Below, piece after piece: positions 55,809 to 64,000 of a stretch of DNA of 64,000 bases (within the stretch, counting starts at the first letter, position 1; every line of letters starts with the position of its first letter). The translations under genes and the position numbers were made by a program. The notes under the pieces are model-generated. The model did no database searches. It was not told the origin of the DNA and saw only the letters and a list, made by a program, of their open reading frames with translations. Origin of the DNA: Dipteris shenzhenensis (lineage: Eukaryota; Polypodiophyta; Polypodiopsida; Gleicheniales); NCBI GenBank assembly GCA_047967505.1, contig CM106538.1. One strand, given 5' to 3'.

Positions 55809-58033
55809 CTATCCAATGCCCATCAATACACGACAATACTCAAGCCGCTGACTAGGTAGACTCTTCGTCAGCATATCTACAAGGTTATCATCTGTATGAA
55901 CCTTGACAAGAGCTATGCGCTTATCCTCAAGTACCTCCCTGATGAAATGGTACCTAACCTCAATGTGTTTGGTCTTTGCATGAAAGACCGGATTCCGTGC
56001 TAGCTGAATAGCACTCATGGAATCACTATGCAATGTCGGTACACCTATACGAATCCCCAAATCTCCCACTAGCCGATCAAGCCATATAGCCTCCTTGCAA
56101 CCCTCTATGGCTACAACATACTCAGCCTCTATGCTAGACAAAGCAACGCACTTCTGTGTGCGAGACATCCACAACACTACACCGCCTGCAAAGGTGAACA
56201 CATAACCAGAAGTGGATCTCCTACTATCCACATGCCCTGCATAGTCTGAATCTGTGTACCCAAGTACATGCATGTCTCCTTTACCAAAGCAGATGCACAT
56301 CTCCTTGGTACCCTTCATGTACCTCATGATGCACTTAACTGCCTCCCAAAGCCTCTTTCCTGGATTAGCCATATACCGGCTAACAACTCCCATTGCAAAT
56401 GCAATGTTTGGACTAGTAGCTATCATAGCATACATAAGACTCCCAACTGCTGATGCATAAGGAACCTTGGCCATCATGGCCCTTTCCTCATTTGATTTGG
56501 GACTATTTGTACGACTCAGTTTCACATATGGAGGCAATGGAGTACTCACTGCCTTCCCCCCCTCCATATTGAAACACTATAATACTTTTGTAACATATTC
56601 TTTTTGTGAAAGCCAAAGGAGTTTCCTACTCCGATCACGCGTGATGCGCATACCAAGAATATGACCTGCAAGTCCCAAATCCTTCATATCAAAGGCCTCA
56701 TGCAACTTGGCCTTTAATGCATCTAGCTGATAAGTATTCTTGCTAGCCAATAGCATATCATCCACATATAGTGCTAGGATTATCAGGCTACTATCCTTAG
56801 CCCTTTTAGTGTAGAGGCAGTGATCAATTTCACTCCTTCTAAAACCCTGGGACTGAATGAAAGCATCAAACTTCTGATACCATTCTCTAGGCGCTTGCTT
56901 AAGACCATCTTCTTCAGCTTGCAAACTAAATGCTCTTTGCCCTTTTCTTCAAAGCCTTCCGGCTGCACCATGTAAATTTCCTCATGCAAATCCCCATGTA
57001 AGAAAGCTGTCTTGACATCCATCTGCATAAGCTCCATATCCTCTACTGCCACTAGTCCAAGCATGCATCTAAGTGTGGTCATCTTCACAACCGGAGAGAA
57101 TATCTCATCAAAGTCCACACCCTTCTCTTGCTTGAACCCTTTAGCAACCAAACGGGCCTTGTACCTAGGCACATCATCACTTATGACCTTCATTTTGTAG
57201 ACCCATTTACATGGCAATGCTTTCTTTCCATGTGGCAAAGAAACCAAGTCCCAAGTCTTATTCTTCATAAGTGAAATCATCTTTGATTGCATAGCATACT
57301 CCCACTTGCGTTGATCCTCGCGCATGATAGCCTCTCTATAGCAAGAAGGCTCCCTGTAATCAGTAAGCATCACATAGTCTACCCCTGGAACAAACCTATC
57401 AGGTGGTCTAGACACTCTAGATGATCTTCTCAAGGGCATTTCAGCTTGCTATCCCACCTGCATATTAGCCACATTTGGCTCATCATTTCCATCAATAGAT
57501 GATCCATCATCTACCCTTGATTGTATACCTGTGGGAGTACTTGGTGGTACCATTTCTTGCACATTTGGTGCATGGACAGCTTGCTGTCTATCAACATATG
57601 CCGGTGGATTCACATCTTGGAAAGCGATTCTCCTCATTTCCACATCCCTCATGGGTGGCTTATGCATCTTTTTCTCATTGAAGACTACATCATGGCTGCG
57701 TATGATCTTCTTTGCTTCTGGATCCCAAAGACGATAGCCCATGTCTCCACTTTCACCATAACCTAGAAAGATGCATTTCCTAGACTTAGGATCTAGCTTC
57801 TTTCGAAGCTCTTTTGGCACATGTGCATATGCCTCACACCCAAATATATGCAAATGAGAGTAAAAGGGCTTCTTGCCACTCCATGCCTCTTCAAGAATAC
57901 CACCATCCAAACTCTTACTAGGTGATCTATTGATCACATGCACTGCAGTCTTCATTGCCTCAGCCCAAAAACCACCAGAAAGACTTGCATTGGAAAGCAT
58001 GCATTGCAACCTTTCTTGAATGGTGCGGTTCAT
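55809..58033 (-). pseudogene. Copia-5 pol: end of integrase, RT, RNase H
   Basis: Minus strand. Integrase end: FWAEAMKTAVHVINRSPSKS, HIFGCEAYAHVPKELRKKLD, KCIFLGYGE. RT: MKNKTWDLVSLPHGKKAL, KWVYKMKVISDD, MDVKTAFLHGDLHEEIYM, a frameshift near 56940, GLKQAPREWYQKFDAFI, LYVDDMLLASKN (catalytic YVDD near 56760). RNase H: YASAVGSLMYAMIATSP, GYTDSDYAGHVDSRRSTSG, LSSIEAEYVVAIEGCKEAIW, HIEVRYHFIREVLED. The stop is near 55809. RT and RNase H are otherwise almost complete. Confidence 0.92.
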
Positions 58034-58758
58034 AGTAATCCTTTTTCATATGGCCCTTCTTGCCACAATGGTAACACTCAATGTTTCGTGCCCTAGATTT
58101 GCTACGAGACTTCCCTCTTTCTTGGGACTTCCCCCTGAATTGTGATCTGCCCCTTTGCACATTTAAGGCTGCATCCTGCTTGTTGCCATCCATAGACTTC
58201 CATAGCTACCCACAACATCATCAAATTTCAGTACTCCACCAGGTGTAGAGTTACTGACAGCTGTACGGAAGGTATCCCATGAGGATGGCAATGAACATAA
58301 GAGAAATATTGCCTTATTCTCCGCATCAAAATTCATCTTCTGAGCCTGAAGCTGGCTGAAAATAATATTGAATTCATTCAAGTGAGAAGCAATGGAGACC
58401 CCTTCCTTCATCTGCAGCTCAAACAACCTCTTCATGAGGTAAACTTTATTAGAGGCAGTTTCCTTCTCATAAGTGGCACACAGTTTCTTCCACAAATCTT
58501 CCGTAGTCTGCTCATTTCTACTGTGAAATAAACTGACTCTGCAAGATGAAGTCTAATAGTAGACTTTGCTAATGCATCCAACTCATTCCAATCATCCTCA
58601 GACATATTTGCAGGCTTTGCTTCAATCCCTGCCAAGGGTTTAATCTGCTTCTTTTGAATAAGCACATCCCTTATTTGTTCTTTCCACAAAGAAAAGTTTG
58701 TCCCATCAAACTTTTTAATGCTGAAAAACTCCTTTTCAGACATGGAAGAGGATGCCAT
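57990..58758 (-). pseudogene. Copia-5 gag (UBN2 type, three frames)
   Basis: ATG at 58758 (MASSSMSEKEFFSIKKFDGT), FSLWKEQIRDVLIQKKQIK, a one-base shift near 58500, LWKKLCATYEKETASNKVYL, MKRLFELQMKEGVSIASHLN, FLLCSLPSSWDTFRTAV, a second shift near 58190, then RGRSQFRGKSQERGKSRSKS and a zinc knuckle CYHCGKKGHMKKDY whose last Cys is Tyr. Immediately after the knuckle the sequence jumps into the integrase (MNRTIQERLQCML), so the protease region is deleted. Confidence 0.85.
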
Positions 58759-60180
58759 GATGCAAATGAAACAAAATCCCAAATGCTAGTGCCTGCAAGA
58801 GAGAATCACACCAAATACCAGGTGCACCCAAATGTGTATGCCACAATAGAGTGAAATATCACCAAAACTCAAAGCTCAAAGCATCAAAAGATGCATCTGA
58901 CTCGTGCATATACTATGCATCCATATGAGCAAATCTGGCCCAAAAGAAAATGCCAATAAGTGCCAAATGACTCAAGCATAAACACCGTCCACTGGCATAT
59001 GCATCAATAATATCTCATCCAAGAGAGCATAGCACTATCAGTGCATCACCTGCAATGTGTCAAAGCTGTCCCTCAGCATAAAATAGCATCCATGTGCAAA
59101 GCGTCCATAAAAATAGCATCCCACAAGGCAATTTGGGCCTATCAACGCATCCAATAAGGACCGCAATGCATCCAAATGGCCTATAAATCATCCACTACAA
59201 CCCAATGCATACCACGAATGAGCGCACATTGCTCAAATTGCAACCAGAGTGATTTGCATAAGGTATGCTCAAGAAATCATAGTCCCACGGTAATGACCGC
59301 TACTGAAAATAGAACCTGAGATGCCTCAAAACATGGGCGCCATTGCATAATCGGACTCAGCAAGAAAATCTGCAAATATCTCTCTGCTGCTGGAACTCCA
59401 AAATCCCAACCGATGAGTAAGAAATAAGAGTCAACACTTATTCACTGCCATGTGGCATAAATCTAAGTTTTCAAAACCTTAGAATGAAAAATGCATTACA
59501 GAGAGACGAAATCGAATACACAGAGATCTATAACTCTGAAAATCCTCCACCGAATTGCTCAAGAACTGAGAGGTAGGGGTTTTTGGGCATCCGGAACGCA
59601 ATGGGATAGACGGTTTTGGAAACCGTGGTCTCAATCACTGGGTCCAACACACGGACTGAAAAACGTTTTTGGAAACAGAGCTATTTGTAAACTCCACCGA
59701 AGTGCGAATGATGAGCAACATAGAAGTTTTAGGACCTCCTAAGTCCACCGGAACTGACAGATCTGCAAATGGTTACTCCAAACTTGAGTTCCAACACCCG
59801 GGCAAAAAACGTAGAAACTGACACAGTGAGTCACAAATCCAATAAAATGATCCTAGATTCAAGAATGAAGGTGTTTCCAAGCTCCTGAAGTGAAGTGGAC
59901 ACCAAAAGCAAGTAATAGTTGCCTCTACAAGTCAATATGGAGTCTCTGTCATCGAACGGAACAGGGAAAAGCTCAAAAAAACGAGTTTTTCTTTGAAAAC
60001 ACTTAACAGGCTCTCAAAACCACTTTGCAAAGCCAAAGTGACTTTTCCAAAGGTTCCTCCAAGGTCTCTGCACACTCGAATGCAAGTAAAGTCGCCCACA
60101 AAGCTTCCCACAGAGCTTCTCCTTCCTCCCACAGAGCTGCTGAGCTTCAAGCATTCACGCACGCTCAGCTAGATCACCCG
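58759..60180 (-). other. Long leader of copia-5
   Basis: About 1.4 kb between primer-binding site and gag; rich in GCATC/ATGCATCC words on the plus strand, no coding domain. Confidence 0.6.
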
Positions 60181-60193
60181 GGCTCTGATACCA
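60181..60193 (-). promoter_or_regulatory. Primer-binding site of copia-5 (initiator tRNA-Met)
   Basis: Minus strand TGGTATCAGAGCC, 2 bp inside the LTR end at 60196. Confidence 0.9.
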
Positions 60194-60195
60194 AT

Positions 60196-60368
60196 TGAGA
60201 GTGCTCTCAACAGAAGCAAGAACGGAAGAAGGAGAGAGAGAGAGAGACAGAGAGCCACAACTTTTGGTGGGTGCAGAACCACCCTAATCTTCTTTTTCAT
60301 TCATTTATATATGTATTTGAGTATTGTACATAATCGGGGTAAAGGCACAGAGACCTTTAACCCCCACA
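60196..60368 (-). repeat. 5' LTR of copia-5 (173 bp)
   Basis: Same ends as the left copy. It carries the same TATA box (minus strand, about 60310-60303). Confidence 0.92.
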
Positions 60369-60374
60369 TTCTAC

Positions 60375-61940
60375 AAAGAAACTATAACAACTTCCACTAG
60401 CTATATAGTCAAGTGTTCACAAAACTCTTTAGGATAAATTCCTCCACCTAAAGAATTTGGATCTTTGTACACGTCTCTCAATAGGTTTCTCCAAGTTTGT
60501 AATATGGTCTTGAAGCAATAACTCAACTAAATACCTTGGTAAGACTAGAATATATCCAATCGTACAAATTTAGATTTTTTGTTGTTCTAATTTACACAGA
60601 AATAAACGAGAAAAAGAGGTAACTTTTTTTTTTGAAAAACAAAAGGAAGACCTACTTAGCAAGCAAAGCAACACTTATGTCATTGCATAAGTAGCTACAC
60701 TAGGTTTCTAAAGACTTGCGGAGTCTCTTGGGCAAACCCAATGCTTACTAAAATGCATCACATAAACAAAAGAGAAAGAAAACAAGAAATGAAGAAGAAA
60801 GGAAGAAGGTGAGTAAGCAAAATAAACAAGCAAATCAAGAAACAAAATCTTCCAAAAAACAGGACAAATCTCTCTATCTCTCTCTCTCTCGTGTAGGAAT
60901 GAAGGAAAGAATTTAAATAACGAATGAATTATGTAAAACATAAAAAACTAAATGAACCCCTTACACGTATGTACCGCTTCCTACAAGATGCAAAATTACA
61001 TTCGTAACTTAGAAAGCACAAGCATCGTCAATCTAACTCTCTTTTGAAAATAGTAGAAAATCGGGCTATTCAACTCCTTGATTTTTTTTTTCAGCTTAGG
61101 TTCAATCATTCTAAACATGCCTAAGGATGATACACCATCGATAAAAAATTGCATATCTAAGATTGTCCGTACTTTTTTCATGATTTTTGTTAGATTATAC
61201 CTCTTGTGTATTAGTAAAGTGATCAAATTATTACTAAAGTGATAAAAGACTCCTTAGTTTTACAAAGGCGGTTTGAGCATTTGTCTACATAAGAAATCAC
61301 AAAATTTTGCTGGGATTTAAACGATGATATCTCATCCTCAGCTAAGCAAATATGTAGAAAAATGACATCAGCCCAGAAGCATGATGCAGACATGGATGCC
61401 ATGCATCTCATTATACTTCAGGGATACTATAAAGCTCAGCCAAGCAAATCCTGCATAGATTGCTTTTATGACCACTATCAGAGATTTCCAATCTTTTTAG
61501 GAGCCTTAAAAATGCATGGCAAATTGTTTGATATCTCGAGGGGAAAACTATGTAGGGTATGTATCACAAAGAGACCCAGACAACTGGCTGGCCGAACAAG
61601 TGGAATCACCACAAAAATTTTTCAAATAACCAAAGCTCGTAATGAATAAGAAGACCCTAAAAGCCATAGGAAGACATCCTTGTGTACCCGCCATATTCAA
61701 GTAGAAGCATGGAGACTAAGCTTCGGCTATCCACATGAACACCCAGGGAGCTAAGGTCAAGTTCAACCAACAAATTGCTAAGGTAGGCTAGCTGGGCAAG
61801 AATAGAGCAAGTGAGAGAGACGTACAATATAGATGTTGGAATGGAAATCATATAAGAGTGGAGTGGGTAACAAAAGGAGGAGACTCGTGTAGGTTGCAGG
61901 CCACCTCCATCTACATAGAGAATTTCCACCTCCATATCAA
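60375..61940. other. No gene recognised
   Basis: AT-rich sequence between the copia-5 insertion and the second copy of the 1.1-kb repeat; short frames only, none with a domain I know. With 55116-55584 it forms the single-copy spacer between the direct repeats. Confidence 0.5.
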
Positions 61941-63052
61941 GTGTGTTATAATGGCTCGACATCGGTGATAAGGGGGGTGTGTGTGTGTGTGTGTGTGTTT
62001 GGATTAAAAAGTCCCATCAAGAATTGAGCCATACAATTAATTCCATCAATTGGATAAGCAGTAAAAAAATGGGAACATATAAGGAAAAAATGTTTGAGAC
62101 ATCTAAGTCGAAAAATGTAACAACTAGAGTTTGCAAAAATTTTCACCAAAATTAAGAATTTTTAATAATATTGAGTTTGACAAACACAATATTGAAATAA
62201 TTTTGTTGGTGGGGTGTCATCTTATGAGAGTTAAAATGTGCAAAAGTAGATAAGGTGTTTTTTTCTAATTTCAAATTGCAATGCTATTGTGTTGATGTGA
62301 TTCTAGTGTTTATTATTTAATCCTCATTTAAACTTGGTACATAGAAATGTGATGTTACTTTACATAGGATTAAATTGATGTCTAATCTTGCAGATTTAGT
62401 TGTTGCTTTGTTGGCTTGATTGTAATAATTTTGTGTTTCACCATATTCCAAAATTTTGAATTTGCTCTTAAGAGGGAAGTAGACTAGACAGATGAAATTA
62501 ATTATGGATTTGTGTTGTTAACAAAAATTGGCTTTGTTTAGGAACATCTTTTGTCCACATATCCATACTATAGAAGTTGATGACAAATTTTAAATGTGCT
62601 CTTGTAGATGTTGGGAATTTAAAATTAAAATCCAAAGCAACAATAATAACATCAAGCTATCCCTATGTCTAGCCTCATTAGTGGTGTAGCATCATCATTG
62701 GATATCTATTCTACCTCTATACAAAAGGACTCTCTTAGAAGTTCAAGTGTTAAGCAAAGCCATAAAATATGAATGTCGTAAACTTCTCATCATCAGCACT
62801 CAAGAAGTAAATCCTATTAATCCAACTATTGATGCAATATTAGGAGATAAAACCCCTTACCTTACAAGCACCATATGTTTAGGAAATCCAAGACCTTCTA
62901 TTATAATGAAAGCTACGCATGTGTTGGTAAAAATCAGGAAGAAAATCATGCATGCATGAATAAAGAATGGGTTACTCATTTACGCATCCTTATGGATGAG
63001 GAAAATACATTGGAAGATAAAGTTATACAAACAATTATTTGCTAATCACTTG
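61941..63052 (+). repeat. Direct 1.1-kb segmental repeat, copy 2
   Basis: Counterpart of 53965-55115; lacks about 50 bp present in copy 1 near 54781-54834 and carries a longer uninterrupted (TG)n. Confidence 0.88.
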
Positions 63053-63553
63053 AAAGTGATACAAATTAACAACAATAGTCATCTAAAAGAACTAAGAAGT
63101 CATAAAAGCTTTGAGCTCATTCAAAACACCCAATCATTCAAACATTGTTTAGACACCCAAGTCAATTGAATGGAAATTATAGTTATTGCCATCAAAGAGG
63201 AGAGGCAACATGTAAACCAAATAGGGCCCCCAAATGACTTTTATTCACCTATTTGAGAGTAAACGGAAGCTGGTGAAAAGATGTAGTGAAAGGTGGGGGT
63301 GTTAAGGCTAATAAGTAGAAGTAATAAGGTTTGTTAAGGGAGGGGTCGCCATGTTACGATGCGAATCCGGTACGTGCCTGCATTCATTCTAAAAGTACTC
63401 TCTCAAGTTCCAAGTTCCAACCAGATGATGATGATGCTCGCCCTCGCTCACAGCTGCAATGGCTTGCTGTCCGCCGATTCAATTATATTGGCCTCTTTAA
63501 CATGCCTCTTTGCTGCATTTACCACTTGAGAATCTCGTGCCTCTCCCTTGCTT

Positions 63554-63679
63554 ATGGAGGCGCCTCGATCGCATTCCAAGCCAGTTGCTCACAGATCCCC
63601 CGATCATTGCCTCCAAGCTGCACAACAGCCCCATGACGCCCCGCGCCCTCAACTCCCCCCTCGACTGCATCCTCACAAG
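63554..63679 (+). CDS. Possible first coding exon of a gene leaving the window
   Basis: ATG at 63554 opens 42 codons (MEAPRSHSKPVAHRSPDHCL) to CACAAG/GTGTCG at 63679/63680, a permissible but weak donor, phase 0. The region 63330-63680 is markedly GC-rich, with CpG dinucleotides, unlike the flanking repeats, as in a plant gene start. The next exon begins in phase 0, so the join is consistent. Other starts in other frames are possible. Confidence 0.35.
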
Positions 63680-63805
63680 GTGTCGCGACAATGCGCAGAC
63701 GCCTCTCCTTGATCTGTAATCTTTTACGTGTGTTTACGTCTCTCTTAATTGTCAGCCAGATGTTTGATGGTTCTAAAGCCGAACCGTTTTTTTTCCAAAT
63801 TGCAG

Positions 63806-63830
63806 GATGTTGGAACATGCGGGCGCAATG
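63806..63830 (+). CDS. 25-bp micro-exon
   Basis: Acceptor AAATTGCAG before 63806 and consensus donor GTAAGT after 63830. It encodes DVGTCGRN plus one base. Joined to the next exon the frame reads on without a stop. Confidence 0.45.
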
Positions 63831-63911
63831 GTAAGTGCAACCAACCATCACCGAGTTCATCACCTTTCGGCTGAATATCTATGTTTTTGATTTTCCGAGT
63901 ACTGATTGCAG

Positions 63912-64000
63912 ATGACCGACGTGTTCTTCTGGCAATTACCGTGGAGATTGCGGACGGCCGCATGGAGTTGATTTCTTTGCGAGAGGGGGATTGTGCTGAA
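63912..64000 (+). CDS. Next exon, runs off the window
   Basis: Acceptor GATTGCAG before 63912 (81-bp intron 63831-63911). In the phase set by the micro-exon it reads DDRRVLLAITVEIADGRMEL then ISLREGDCAE to the end. The alternation (VLLAITVEIADGRMELISLREGD) resembles a beta-hairpin of a ubiquitin-like or PB1-like domain, but I cannot name the family. The stretch 63053-63553 to the left shows no gene. Confidence 0.5.

Larger units (their letters stand above)
55585..60368 (-). mobile_element. Copia retrotransposon with both LTRs (copia-5), 4784 bp
   Basis: LTRs 55585-55755 and 60196-60368, primer-binding site, gag, shortened integrase, RT and RNase H in order on the minus strand, and a polypurine tract next to the left LTR (GTGGGAGGT read on the minus strand, 55756-55764). 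Flanking TTCTAC at 55579-55584 and 60369-60374 is the target-site duplication (6 bp by this reading). An internal deletion removes protease and most of the integrase; frameshifts break gag and RT. LTRs differ at about seven positions in 171, so it is not very old. Confidence 0.92.

Noticed and set aside
53965-63052. The 1.1-kb direct repeats as LTRs of one large retrotransposon
   Set aside because: No primer-binding site or polypurine tract next to them and no TG...CA ends; kept as a segmental repeat.

Overview
The window looks like nuclear DNA of a land plant. It is AT-rich, has GT-AG introns, a nuclear gene for a plastid-type antiporter, and dense, layered Ty1/copia, Ty3/gypsy chromovirus and LINE remains. 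The very long TE-filled intron and the LINE types would suit a gymnosperm or a fern better than a compact angiosperm genome; that is inference from gene structure only. No bacterial operons, rRNA or tRNA genes were found.

Layout. (1) 1-2.8 kb: decayed copia element (copia-1) running in from the left, with its 3' LTR. (2) 3.0-27.6 kb, minus strand: three exons of an NhaD-type Na+/H+ antiporter (NHD1-like). Exon 1 (transit-peptide-like, 27341-27592) appears to be separated from exon 2 (3274-3450) by one intron of about 24 kb. That intron holds nested elements: half of copia-A (minus), a gag-only LTR element (5701-8340, minus), a copia gag fragment, a chromodomain gypsy element (9070 to about 17.7 kb) split by a second gag-only LTR element (11071-14105), the other half of copia-A (plus), one LINE on the plus strand and one on the minus strand. 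(3) 27.6-31.2 kb: no gene recognised. (4) 31.2-35.0 kb: degenerate tandem array built from short hairpins. (5) 35.4-47.8 kb, plus strand: decayed non-TE-like genes: a protein-kinase-like gene, an RPA1-like OB-fold gene, a protein with three tandem OTU protease domains, a second hairpin array that overruns its 3' end, an unrecognised gene, and an FCP1/NIF-type HAD phosphatase-like gene. (6) 47.8-53.9 kb: mostly featureless, with low-complexity tracts. (7) 53.97-63.05 kb: two direct copies of a 1.1-kb segment flanking about 6.8 kb that contains a copia element with both LTRs (55585-60368, minus). (8) 63.5-64.0 kb, plus strand: probable first exons of a gene that leaves the window.

How the parts relate. 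Target-site duplications and reading-frame continuity order several insertions. Copia-A entered a LINE ORF1 (TSD accac). The two halves of both elements now lie 13 kb apart in opposite orientation, which implies a later inversion inside the intron. The gag-only elements sit in older sequence (TSDs catgc and atagc), and the one inside the gypsy is the youngest, still having an open 585-codon frame. The group at 35-48 kb is the best candidate for something undescribed. RPA-like and OTU proteins are both known Helitron/Helentron cargo, but no Rep/helicase was found, so its nature stays open.
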